Part shown: in pieces, positions 54,618 through 63,213 of the stretch
How positions within the stretch are numbered: position 1 is the first letter of the stretch
How the letters are laid out: every line of letters starts with the position of its first letter
DNA from: Salinimicrobium tongyeongense
Lineage (GTDB): Bacteria > Bacteroidota > Bacteroidia > Flavobacteriales > Flavobacteriaceae
Direction of reading: 5' to 3'
Length of the DNA: 64,000 nucleotides
Assembly (NCBI RefSeq): GCF_026109735.1
Contig: NZ_CP069620.1
Location: 186,001-250,000, forward strand
Notes under the pieces: model-generated
Seen by the model: the letters and a program-made list of their open reading frames with translations, nothing else
Told to the model about the DNA's origin: nothing
Database searches by the model: none
Position numbers and translations under genes: made by a program

Positions 54618-55315
54618 TCATCTCCTACTTAAAAAAAAACTTGCCATTTCTAAATCATCATACTCGTCTATATCTATGGCGTGTATCCAGTGTAAAGGAA
54701 AAAAGGAATAACGAGGACCATAAAATGTTTTACTTTTAAACAACTTCTTTGTCCTTGCTATCCAAATGGCGCCTGTGGGACAGTACAAATCCGGTAAGTC
54801 CTGAGATCTCTTCATTCTCTCCTCCTCTTTGAAAATTGGTCTGGCAATACCATTTCTATCTATTTCATGCGCCCACCAGGGATTCATCCAACCATATTTA
54901 AAAGAACTTATTTGAAAATTTATTTTCTCTTCAATAAAATTATTAATTGCATGATCGATATCCTCAGCTGTTCTCAGAGGGCAATTAGCCATTAGCTGAA
55001 CTACGATGTCTGGCAGTACATAATTGATTTCTTGCAATTGTTGTAAGGTTCGAATTGTAGCGAGGCTAATAGGGGAATGATGATCGGCGTTTTTGTCTCT
55101 CAAAAAAGGCACTTCCGCTCCGTATTCTTTAGATATCTTTGCTATTTCTTCATCGTCAGTACTTACAATGACTTTTGAAATAAATTTAGAATTCAATGCT
55201 GCACCTATAGTCCATGAGATTAGAGGTCTCCCCCCAACTCCACAATATTCTTTCTAGGAATTCTCTGTGATCCACCCCTCGCGGGAATAATTGCTATAAT
55301 ATTTGGTTTTACCAT
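54618..55315 (-). pseudogene. pseF: CMP-pseudaminate cytidylyltransferase, frameshifted in a G tract
   Basis: Acylneuraminate cytidylyltransferase family, which activates the nonulosonic acid with CTP. The ATG at 55315 gives MVKPNIIAIIPARGGSQRIP, the expected nucleotide-binding start, but the frame ends after 31 codons in ELGGDL-stop. The normal continuation RPLISWTIGAALNSK lies in the next frame and runs to 54618 (FISKVIVSTDDEEIA, QLMANCPLRTAEDI). The switch is at a run of six G on the coding strand (C at 55230-55235). A seventh G would restore ELGGRPLISW. Could be phase variation, a real mutation, or an assembly error. Confidence 0.85.
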
Positions 55316-56064
55316 ATTGTCCATCCTCCATCTACAATTAGATTCTGTCCTGTCATATCCTTGGCTTTATCAGAAATTAAAAATTCTACCGGACCTTTTA
55401 CATCCTCCTCTTTAAGCATATTATTCATTGGATTAAGAGCTTTGTATCTTTCTTCAAAATCCTTATTTGTTCGTCCCTTTATTCCCCCAAAACTTATACA
55501 ATTCACTCTAATCTCGGGTCCTAACCTGACTGCTAGTTCTTTTACAAGATGAATTTGAGCCGCTTTTGATACACCATAATGAATTGGTGAAGAACTTTGG
55601 AAATCTTCATATAGGGAAGGGGACGGTGCCACAACCCCATATATGGATGAGATAAAAATTATGTTTTTTAGAGCTCTGTCAACTTTCAGTATTTCGAGGG
55701 TAAGTTTATAGGGGAATATTACATCCATATGAAATTCACCAGCAAAATTCTCTTCAGAAATTGAATAGTCATCTTCAATCTTGATGTAATCTAAAGACCG
55801 TGCATTATGGATAATGTGTTCAATGGAAATTTTAACCTGTTTTAGAGCGTTTAAAAGGGTCGGGATGGCATCTTTTTTCGTAAAATCAACTTCTAGAACA
55901 TGTAAGAACTTTAAACGGTCTTCATTAATGAGATGCACTTTATCAGTAAGAAACTTTTTTCGATTTCTTGAAGTGGTAATAACGAGAAAGTCGTTGTCTA
56001 AAAAATGATTCACAAGCTGGAATCCTACTTTACCGCTCCCACCAGTTATTAGTATTGATCTCAT
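55309..56064 (-). CDS. Short-chain dehydrogenase/reductase in the pse cluster
   Basis: Classical SDR, 251 residues. NAD(P) site ITGGSGKVGFQLV; FISSIYGVVAPSPSLYED contains the catalytic Ser; HYGVSKAAQ the Tyr-Lys pair. It ends NLIVDGGWTIW. It is a paralogue of the SDR at 62470 (shared SIYGVV, SLYE, VNCxSxGG and VDGGWT). The start overlaps the Gfo/Idh gene by four bases, the stop overlaps pseF by seven. Not one of the known pseudaminate enzymes; a tailoring or alternative sugar step is inferred. Confidence 0.85.
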   Translation of the reverse strand: MRSILITGGSGKVGFQLVNHFLDNDFLVITTSRNRKKFLTDKVHLINEDRLKFLHVLEVDFTKKDAIPTLLNALKQVKISIEHIIHNARSLDYIKIEDDYSISEENFAGEFHMDVIFPYKLTLEILKVDRALKNIIFISSIYGVVAPSPSLYEDFQSSSPIHYGVSKAAQIHLVKELAVRLGPEIRVNCISFGGIKGRTNKDFEERYKALNPMNNMLKEEDVKGPVEFLISDKAKDMTGQNLIVDGGWTIW

Positions 56065-56960
56065 TTCCTACCTTTTTCTATTATTTCTATTACTTCAAGT
56101 GTTTCCTCTCTCTTTACGTTGCTCGCTTCTCCCTTCACTAATAATACAAAATGTTGCAAAGATGCTTTAAAACTATCATAGGCATTAATAAATCTCTTCT
56201 GAACACTACCTTTCTCTCCAAAAAATTCTAATTGTAAAGGACAAGGAGTGGATCCTGTAACTTTAAGGTAAGCTGAAATCCTCTCCCACTCCACAAGACA
56301 CATCTTCATTCCATTTTTGTTAAATGGTATTACATCTTTTAGAGCACCACGATTCGGTAATTGAGCTATAATAGGTTCGATAATATGCACTGCGTAAGTA
56401 TCCCACTTTTTTGGAACAGAAGCTTCTATATGTCGAACGGTCCCGATATGATCTAAATCATTATATGTTAATTGCAATTCTTTTGCAAATCTGAGAGAAG
56501 TGCAGGAAAAAATTTGATTTGAGTACTCCTGAGCAGCTAGTAACTTCTGTGCTCCCTTTACGGAAAGAGCTAAAGGTTTATCTATAAAAATTGGGATAGA
56601 AGCTTTTAAAAAAGGAATAGCAAGATCATAATGAAGCGCTGCGTCATCTCTCGCCAAAAGAACAGCATCCACCTCTTCTAACATTTGTTCAAGATTCCTC
56701 ACTACATTCGGAATTTTGGATGCTTGTGCTATGTGTGATGACAAATTATAATCTTGGGTCCAAATGTGAGTAACCTCCCCAATCTCTCCTAAGCTGTCTT
56801 CCGGAAAACTCCGTTTGTTCAGATAATCAGGTATGGCAGGAAAAGGACAGCTATTCATAGTTCCTCGCTCGTATCCATTGAAAATTGCACTCCATGAATA
56901 GGGGTGGCCATTACCCGGACTCATTCCTATCACTCCTAATCTTATTTTTTCTTTGGCCAA
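56061..56960 (-). CDS. Gfo/Idh/MocA-family oxidoreductase
   Basis: NAD(P)-dependent sugar oxidoreductase. RLGVIGMSPGNGHPYSW is an unusual dinucleotide loop, and IPIFIDKPLALSVKGA carries the conserved Lys-Pro motif (DKP where EKP is usual). The C-terminal alpha/beta domain is shorter than usual; the protein has 299 residues against about 330-350 in the family. It overlaps the SDR downstream by four bases and the aldo/keto reductase upstream by 19. Substrate unknown; context suggests a nonulosonic-acid precursor. Confidence 0.8.
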   Translation of the reverse strand: MAKEKIRLGVIGMSPGNGHPYSWSAIFNGYERGTMNSCPFPAIPDYLNKRSFPEDSLGEIGEVTHIWTQDYNLSSHIAQASKIPNVVRNLEQMLEEVDAVLLARDDAALHYDLAIPFLKASIPIFIDKPLALSVKGAQKLLAAQEYSNQIFSCTSLRFAKELQLTYNDLDHIGTVRHIEASVPKKWDTYAVHIIEPIIAQLPNRGALKDVIPFNKNGMKMCLVEWERISAYLKVTGSTPCPLQLEFFGEKGSVQKRFINAYDSFKASLQHFVLLVKGEASNVKREETLEVIEIIEKGRK

Positions 56961-57781
56961 CTTGAAGGTGTTAAAATATTAGTAGAAATGTTTAAATCTA
57001 TTTCTGGCAACTTTGTTGGTTCCCATTTTTTCAGGTTTTCTGATAATTGCTCAGTATTTTCCACTCCTAATATAACTTTATCTACAAATGGACAGTCTAA
57101 AACAAATTTTAACAATTGGCTGGACAGCCTTTCTTTTTCTTTCTGTAAAATTACCAGTAATGGTTTTATCTCATCATAGAAAGAATCTAGATTTGAAGGA
57201 TCCATGAAGAATAAACCCTGTAAAAAAGTTGATCTGGTATGAATTTCACACCCTATACTTCTCAACTCCTTCATCTCTATTTGGAACCTTCTATCAAAGT
57301 AATTGAATGGAACCTGAACCAAATCTGGGAGAAAACCCTTTTCTAACAATTGATGTAATTCTCTTGGTTCGTTCAATGAGAAGCCTATTTTTTTAACCAG
57401 ACCCTGTTCCTTAAGGATTTGCAATTTTTCCCATTGCCCTGGTTCTTCAATTAACATAATAGGTCTGTGCGCCAAATAACCGTACAAGTAGTTAATTCTA
57501 AGTTGTGCCAGAGAAGACTGAAATTGATCTACTATCCCTTCCCCATCGGCAGGAGGAAGAAATTTCGAAACTACCTTAAATTTTGATAAATCATTTTCTC
57601 CCAGAACCTCTTCTGAATTGCCGTAGCCAGAAGCGGAATCTAAAAGATCAATACCCTCTGTACTTGCAAGTTTTAGAATCTCGGTGACTTCTTGAGGTTT
57701 TGTTTGGCCATTCTTATTCGAGATTCCATAACATGTTCCGAATTGGACGGTACCTAAACCGATTCGATTTCTATCTTTCAT
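56942..57781 (-). CDS. Aldo/keto reductase
   Basis: AKR-fold NADPH reductase. GLGTVQFGTCYGISN at the start, LLDSASGYGNSEEVLG with the catalytic Asp and Tyr, VVSKFLPP with the Lys, and YLAHRPIM with the His. All four catalytic residues are present. I choose ATG 57781 (MKDRNRIGLGTVQFG), seven codons inside the longest frame, as the family start. It overlaps the pseC end by 11 bases. The same gene type recurs in other nonulosonate loci as I recall, but its step here is not established. Confidence 0.82.
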   Translation of the reverse strand: MKDRNRIGLGTVQFGTCYGISNKNGQTKPQEVTEILKLASTEGIDLLDSASGYGNSEEVLGENDLSKFKVVSKFLPPADGEGIVDQFQSSLAQLRINYLYGYLAHRPIMLIEEPGQWEKLQILKEQGLVKKIGFSLNEPRELHQLLEKGFLPDLVQVPFNYFDRRFQIEMKELRSIGCEIHTRSTFLQGLFFMDPSNLDSFYDEIKPLLVILQKEKERLSSQLLKFVLDCPFVDKVILGVENTEQLSENLKKWEPTKLPEIDLNISTNILTPSSWPKKK

Positions 57782-58955
57782 AGAAAGCAATAATTTTTGC
57801 AATCACGAAATCCTGCTCATCTTGTGTAAAAGAAGGAAACATAGGTAAACTAAGACAGTGTTTATAATAATTCTCAGCATATGGTAAATCACCTACTTTC
57901 CAACCTTTTTTTTGATAGTAAGGCATAAGATGACAGGGAATATAATGAATTTGAGCTAAGATTCGATGTTCTCTAAGGTAATTGTATAATTCTAATCTGT
58001 CCTCTACTTCCAGAATGTATAGGTGATAGGCATGTCCCTTAACTATTCCTGATTGCCCGAGAATATACTTTTTTCCTTTGAAGCTGTTAAAATAATTTTC
58101 TGCTATTTCCCTTCTTCTTTTTAAACCGTCATCCGCTCTTTGAAGCTGACTTAGTCCAAGCGCAGATTGGAAATCTGTAATTCTATAGTTATACCCCAAC
58201 TCCTGCATTTCCATATACCAGTTGGGATAATGTTGTTTTCCGCCAGCTAATTCAATAGAATTTTCATAATTAAACTCCTCTTTAGTTATTCCATGAGTTC
58301 TAAGTTGAAGTAACCTTTTATATAACACTTCATTATTAGTAGTAATCATCCCGCCTTCTCCGCAAGCTATGTGCTTTACTGGATGAAAGGAAAAAATAGA
58401 GAGATCTGAAAATCTTCCATTACCACAAAAAACTTCTTGCCCATTGGAATCAATAAAAAAACCGCCGGGAGCATGACATGCGTCCTCCACAATCCATAGA
58501 CCATACTCATCTGCTAATTTTTTAAACTTTTCCAGATCTACAGATCTACCCGCAAAATCTACAGGTATTATTCCTTTAAAGGTTCCTTTCGGTGATTGTT
58601 CCAAAAGCTTTTGCACCTTTCGAATATCGAGTAAGTAAGTGTCAGGATCAATATCAGCAAAGACAACTTCACCACCACAATACCTGACACAATTTGCAGA
58701 GGCTGCAAAAGTTATAGGCGTTGTAATAACTTTATCTCCCGTCTGCACATCAAGAGATAGAGTAGAAAGATGCAGAGCAGCCGTACCATTTGCCACTGCA
58801 ACTGCATATTTACTGCCTATATACGCAGCAAATTTCTCCTCAAACTCCTGAATTTTTGGTCCTTGTGTAAGATAATCAGATTGTAAAGCCTGTACTACAC
58901 TATCAATATCCTCTCGTGTAATGTTTTGTCTTCCGTAAGGGATTGGTTTATCCAT
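57771..58955 (-). CDS. pseC: UDP-sugar aminotransferase of pseudaminate synthesis
   Basis: PLP-dependent DegT family enzyme that aminates C4 of the PseB product. IPYGRQNITREDIDSVV at the N-terminus is the PseC signature. AVANGTAALHLSTLSL and VEDACHAPGGFF bind PLP. The Schiff-base Lys is in FSFHPVKHIACGEGG. Start set at ATG 58955 (MDKPIPYGRQ), which leaves four bases after pseB; the longer frame adds nine unconserved residues. 394 residues. Confidence 0.92.
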   Translation of the reverse strand: MDKPIPYGRQNITREDIDSVVQALQSDYLTQGPKIQEFEEKFAAYIGSKYAVAVANGTAALHLSTLSLDVQTGDKVITTPITFAASANCVRYCGGEVVFADIDPDTYLLDIRKVQKLLEQSPKGTFKGIIPVDFAGRSVDLEKFKKLADEYGLWIVEDACHAPGGFFIDSNGQEVFCGNGRFSDLSIFSFHPVKHIACGEGGMITTNNEVLYKRLLQLRTHGITKEEFNYENSIELAGGKQHYPNWYMEMQELGYNYRITDFQSALGLSQLQRADDGLKRRREIAENYFNSFKGKKYILGQSGIVKGHAYHLYILEVEDRLELYNYLREHRILAQIHYIPCHLMPYYQKKGWKVGDLPYAENYYKHCLSLPMFPSFTQDEQDFVIAKIIAFYER

Positions 58956-58959
58956 GGAT

Positions 58960-59973
58960 CTATACTTCAAAAGTTGAATCAACGTGTTCTTTTATTAACC
59001 TTCTCAAATCTTCAACAGATTCCCATTCGGAGTTCTCACCGGAATTATATCTAAATCCCATTGGTACTTTTTCCGCCTTAAATGTTTTGATAAAATCTTC
59101 GACTTTCCATCTATGAGTAGTGGGGACAATAACGTAATATCTTCCCACATCATATGTATAAAAAGAATCAGAAGAAGTAATCATCTCTTCATGAATTTTC
59201 TCACCTGGACGAATACCAATGACAGGTTTTTCACATTCAGGCCCAATAGCTTCTGCCACGTCCACCACACGGTAGGAAGGGATCTTAGGAACAAAAATTT
59301 CACCACCCCAGGCATACTCAAGTGCATGCATCACCATATCCACACCACCTTGTAATGAAATATTAAACCTTGTCATGGTAGGATCTGTAATTGGTAATAT
59401 ACCTTCATTCTTTTTCTTTAGGAAAAAAGGAATAACTGAACCATTCGATCCCATAACATTCCCATAGCGAACCACAGAAAAACGTATAGGATTTGATCCA
59501 ACAATATTATTTGCTGCCACAAAAAGTTTGTCTGAAGCTAATTTTGTTGCTCCATAAAGGTTTACAGGTGCTGCTGCCTTATCAGTTGATAATGCTACCA
59601 CCCTATCAACATTTGTTTCTGTACAAGCATTAATTATGTTTTCAGCTCCTAAAATATTTGTCTTAACACATTCCATGGGATTATATTCCGCTATAGGAAC
59701 ATGTTTCATTGCAGCTGCATGAATTACATAATCCACACCCCGCAAGGCCCTTTTCACCCGTTCGTAATCCCTTACATCTCCAATAAAAAAACGGAGTTGA
59801 GGAAACTGGGAAGCAGGATATTCCTGTGCCATCTCAAACTGTTTTTGTTCATCTCTTGAAAAGATGATTAGACGTTTTACATTAGGAAAATTTTGAATGA
59901 TGTGAGAAGTTAGTGCTTTTCCAAGAGAGCCTGTTCCTCCAGTAATTAAGACAGATTTACCAGATAATTCCAA
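58960..59973 (-). CDS. pseB: UDP-GlcNAc 4,6-dehydratase (inverting)
   Basis: First enzyme of pseudaminic acid synthesis: converts UDP-GlcNAc to UDP-4-keto-6-deoxy-altrose form. SDR fold with VLITGGTGSLGKALTSHI (NADP site, TGGTGSLG at 11-18) and LSTDKAAAPVNLYGATKL, giving Asp131, Lys132, Tyr140 and Lys144. 337 residues, no membrane domain, unlike the PglF-like protein at 33825. First gene of the pse operon, after a 278-base spacer. Confidence 0.94.
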   Translation of the reverse strand: MELSGKSVLITGGTGSLGKALTSHIIQNFPNVKRLIIFSRDEQKQFEMAQEYPASQFPQLRFFIGDVRDYERVKRALRGVDYVIHAAAMKHVPIAEYNPMECVKTNILGAENIINACTETNVDRVVALSTDKAAAPVNLYGATKLASDKLFVAANNIVGSNPIRFSVVRYGNVMGSNGSVIPFFLKKKNEGILPITDPTMTRFNISLQGGVDMVMHALEYAWGGEIFVPKIPSYRVVDVAEAIGPECEKPVIGIRPGEKIHEEMITSSDSFYTYDVGRYYVIVPTTHRWKVEDFIKTFKAEKVPMGFRYNSGENSEWESVEDLRRLIKEHVDSTFEV

Positions 59974-60251
59974 TATTAAGATGATTTTAAGTTGATAAAT
60001 TTTCGAAACCCAAAGATAAGTAATTACTCAGGGAAACCTTTAGGATGGTAAATTTTAAACGTAATTTAACAGGAAGTTACCTCCATATCAACTTTTTTTA
60101 TTTCCAAAGTAGTGCGTAGATGTTCCGTTTGAAGTACCCCCCTGTACAAAGTTTTCTATTTCCACAAATAGAAATTCTCCAATACTGAAAAAAAATTTTT
60201 CAGAACTAAATTTAATAAAAGACCTAGGATTTCCATTCTAGTCAAAATGAT
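59974..60251 (-). promoter_or_regulatory. Spacer with candidate promoter of the pse operon
   Basis: A minus-strand TATCTTTG at 60018-60011 matches TAnnTTTG, 38 bases before the pseB ATG. No TTG lies 19-22 bases upstream of it. The rest is AT-rich with no visible gene. The spacer separates the pse operon from the glycosyltransferase-like genes. Confidence 0.45.
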
Positions 60252-61250
60252 TTATGAACCACTTAATTTCAGTAAGGTGAAATCTTCCTTTGATATGTTT
60301 TCAAAGTAGTTGTAAATTTTGGCAAGATGTTCTTTATTTTTATGATTATAAATTTCCTTTTGTGGAATGTAAATAGAAATTAACTCAGATTTACTATTAA
60401 AATAAAAGAGATTAACCAATACTGAACTGTAGAAAGATATAATTTTACCTGGCACCTCTTCTAGATTCATATAATAGTCTTCATATACTCTGTTTTGTTT
60501 TCTTACTTCAAAAATGATGGCAATATCCTGAAGGATAGACTCTTCTTCTCTGGGATGGGGAAAATAAATAATCTTGCTCCCCCGGTATAACTTTTTGATT
60601 TTTTCAAGACTCTCCAAGTAAAAATTTGTAGAGACAATATCAAAAGCGGGAAGAGGTTGCCCCAAAAAATGTATGACATTCTTTTTTGCTATCTTTGAAT
60701 CTAAAGATATAGAACTACTAATATATTGAATAGAATCCATGGGGCCAACATTCAATGGAAGTGGCGTAACAAAGGTTAATGACAGAATCCTAGGACGCTT
60801 AAATCTTAATAATCCGAAAAAATGGGGAAATTGCATTACGGATTCGACTTCCTTTTGCTTCCTGTCAAAATTATTAACAACCATTTGTAATCCATCGTAC
60901 AATAAAAAAAGTTTACTTCTATCCTCATACTCCCCCAGTACACTTAAGTGGATTAGATTGACATAACTACCAATATAGATTTTATCATAATGAGACTTTT
61001 TTGTCTTTAACTTTATAATTTTCCACCTGATAGAAACAATCTTTAAATAAGCTGATAGACCGTTATTGTGTGGTAAATACCATGTATTAATGTCGGCCCA
61101 TGGCAAATGTCCTACTTCATCCCTAATTTTTTCAGCTTCGGTTTGCGTCCTCACTGTTATTATTAGGGTTGCATTTTTTACAAGGTGAGGCGAATAACCA
61201 AGAAAAAAAGCTTGAGGGACTGTAGATAAGAGAAATAGTGATTGTGGCAA
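60252..61250 (-). CDS. Putative nonulosonic-acid transferase (sialyltransferase-like GT-B)
   Basis: No confident family match from reading alone. 332 residues without signal peptide or membrane spans. It contains the three motif types described in bacterial GT-B sialyltransferases (GT38/GT52/GT80) in order: an acidic-Gly motif YDG at 118-120 (D/E-D/E-G in those families), an HP motif in YFPHPREE (232-233), and a Ser-Ser pair in FYSSVLVN (275-276). The next operon makes a CMP-nonulosonate donor, which would be its substrate. The motifs are seen; the activity is inference. Confidence 0.6.
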   Translation of the reverse strand: MPQSLFLLSTVPQAFFLGYSPHLVKNATLIITVRTQTEAEKIRDEVGHLPWADINTWYLPHNNGLSAYLKIVSIRWKIIKLKTKKSHYDKIYIGSYVNLIHLSVLGEYEDRSKLFLLYDGLQMVVNNFDRKQKEVESVMQFPHFFGLLRFKRPRILSLTFVTPLPLNVGPMDSIQYISSSISLDSKIAKKNVIHFLGQPLPAFDIVSTNFYLESLEKIKKLYRGSKIIYFPHPREEESILQDIAIIFEVRKQNRVYEDYYMNLEEVPGKIISFYSSVLVNLFYFNSKSELISIYIPQKEIYNHKNKEHLAKIYNYFENISKEDFTLLKLSGS

Positions 61251-61260
61251 ACGTTAAATT

Positions 61261-62418
61261 TTAGATCTTTTTTCTTTTTTGCATATCTTTTATAATACGC
61301 TTGATGGCATAGTGATAGGAATTTTCCTTAACCTCGTCATTGTCCTTTACAAATTTCTTTACATAATTATTATAAAGAGTTTCATTGACTTCGTACTTGT
61401 CTAATTGAGATAAGTTTCTATCGACCATGTCTATTACGGGTAAATTCAGTAAATCCTTATACGTATTTACCGCTACATAGATCCACTCCACATCTTCCAG
61501 ATCTTTATCTAAAAGTAAAATTATAGGTTTTTTATAATATGCTGCCATCCCTATTGATGTACTGTAATGAGCAAAAACATAAGTGGCATTTTTCACCAGT
61601 TGTTGAGTTTTTCCTCCTGTACGTTCCCATCCTTCAAATTTATCCCGTAGCTCCTCCTCTGCCGTTACACTTTCTGGATGTTCGGCAATAATAATTTTAT
61701 CAAGTTCAAAATAAGTTTTTAACTCTTCTAGAGTTAGTGTGAGTCTATCATAATAATGATCAAAATTTTTAGGAGCCATATCTTTAAAAGCGATTGGTAA
61801 GATCTGATCCAGGAAAACCCCAATACGTTCATTTTTACTTACATCTGTCTTATCTTGTACTATATAATTAGCATCATCTGAATGAACAATGAAAATATTT
61901 TCATGTTTTACGGTGAAAAAAGCCTTTAAAGGTAAATCATACTCTGTAGTGCACATGTAGTAATCGGGCGCATAATAAGAACGATTACTCAAATAAATTG
62001 ATTTAAAATAGAAGGGCAACTTCTTAAAAGTTTTAAAAAGCTTTCTCAAAATCTTTTTTACTAGATTATCTGGTGTAAATTGAAATGGAGATGGTTTAAT
62101 CTGGAATGCCAGAAGCTTATCCTGTTTCCGCACTAGAATCTCGAAAGAACCTCGAGCAAACATGAGGTAAGTGTCATTGCAAACATAGATCGCCGGCTCA
62201 GAGTCCAAATTTTCTTTGAAAGAAATTAAGTCATCATTATGAAGGCATCTTGTTCTTAAGTTGAGCATGTAGTCATCATTACAAGTAGGATTACCACCAT
62301 AAATATGAGTGAGATCTAAAAGCTTTACATCATGCCCCTCCTCAATTAATTTATCAAATTGAAAAATTTTGCGATGAGAATTTCTGAAAATTCTAGTGAA
62401 GCAAAAAATAATAGTCAT
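61261..62418 (-). CDS. Putative GT-B glycosyltransferase, surface carbohydrate type
   Basis: Not firmly recognised. 385 residues, soluble, basic middle region. IIIAEHPESV has an HP motif at 247-248, and VFAHYSTSIGMAAYYKKPII at 281-300 resembles the donor-site Ser/Thr loop of capsule transferases of the KpsS/LipB and CDP-glycerol transferase type. Ten bases separate it from the sialyltransferase-like gene downstream, so they are one transcript. Specificity unknown. Confidence 0.5.
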   Translation of the reverse strand: MTIIFCFTRIFRNSHRKIFQFDKLIEEGHDVKLLDLTHIYGGNPTCNDDYMLNLRTRCLHNDDLISFKENLDSEPAIYVCNDTYLMFARGSFEILVRKQDKLLAFQIKPSPFQFTPDNLVKKILRKLFKTFKKLPFYFKSIYLSNRSYYAPDYYMCTTEYDLPLKAFFTVKHENIFIVHSDDANYIVQDKTDVSKNERIGVFLDQILPIAFKDMAPKNFDHYYDRLTLTLEELKTYFELDKIIIAEHPESVTAEEELRDKFEGWERTGGKTQQLVKNATYVFAHYSTSIGMAAYYKKPIILLLDKDLEDVEWIYVAVNTYKDLLNLPVIDMVDRNLSQLDKYEVNETLYNNYVKKFVKDNDEVKENSYHYAIKRIIKDMQKRKKI

Positions 62419-62469
62419 GAAGTCTCAGGTTATCGGGGTGTTGTACAGAATAAAATCAACTTAGTTTGT

Positions 62470-63213
62470 TTAAATAGCTGTCCAGCCTCCATCTACCATC
62501 ATATTATGTCCAGTAATAAAAGAAGCTTCATCTGACAAAAGAAAAACAATTGGTGGTGCAATTTCTTCCGGATTCGCTAATCTTTTAAGTGGTGATTTTT
62601 CAGAATACCTTTCTATGAACGAGGGGTGCTGATTATCCTTATCTAAAACCCCTCCCGGAGAAACACAGTTAATTCTAACATTATATCTTCCATAGTAGGA
62701 GGCTAAAAACCGAGTAAGATTAATGATTCCTCCCTTTATAGCTGTATAAGCAGCGGGAGAGCTTCCGTTATATCCTTCATACAGGGAAAAATCATTCCCT
62801 ACCACACCGTAAATAGAACCTATATTTACAATAGAACCTGATTTTTGTTTCTTCATTATTTTGAGCACTCTCTGACAGATATAAAAGACACTGTTCATCT
62901 GGTAATCTACATTTTCCTGCCAGGATTTTAGTGACACATCTTCAAATTTTGTTCCCCAATCTGAAGTTCTGGGATAAGCAAGATTGACAAGACCGTCTAT
63001 TCTACCATATTGACGTTCCACATCATCTATCGCATCGTCTATTTCTTCTTTTTTACTAACATCACAGGAGATAAATGTAGAATCTGAATTTCCTTTTTTT
63101 GTAATATCCAAACCAATAACTCTTGCACCTGCTTCTTTTAAATAGGTCACGACCTGCTTTCCTATTAATCCATTGGATCCAGTAACAAGAACTACTTTGT
63201 TTTTAACCTTCAT
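62470..63213 (-). CDS. PtmA-like short-chain dehydrogenase
   Basis: Classical SDR, 247 residues. NAD(P) site VTGSNGLIGKQVV; NIGSIYGVVGNDFSLYEGY with the catalytic Ser; AAYTAIKGGIINLTRFLASY with Tyr and Lys. It ends MMVDGGWTAI. The pattern NLAYPRTSDW plus SIYGVVGxDFSLYEG is close to Campylobacter PtmA, which belongs to the legionaminic acid branch of flagellin glycosylation. Overlaps the upstream Gfo/Idh gene by four bases, exactly as the paralogous pair at 55309-56960. Confidence 0.85.
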   Translation of the reverse strand: MKVKNKVVLVTGSNGLIGKQVVTYLKEAGARVIGLDITKKGNSDSTFISCDVSKKEEIDDAIDDVERQYGRIDGLVNLAYPRTSDWGTKFEDVSLKSWQENVDYQMNSVFYICQRVLKIMKKQKSGSIVNIGSIYGVVGNDFSLYEGYNGSSPAAYTAIKGGIINLTRFLASYYGRYNVRINCVSPGGVLDKDNQHPSFIERYSEKSPLKRLANPEEIAPPIVFLLSDEASFITGHNMMVDGGWTAI

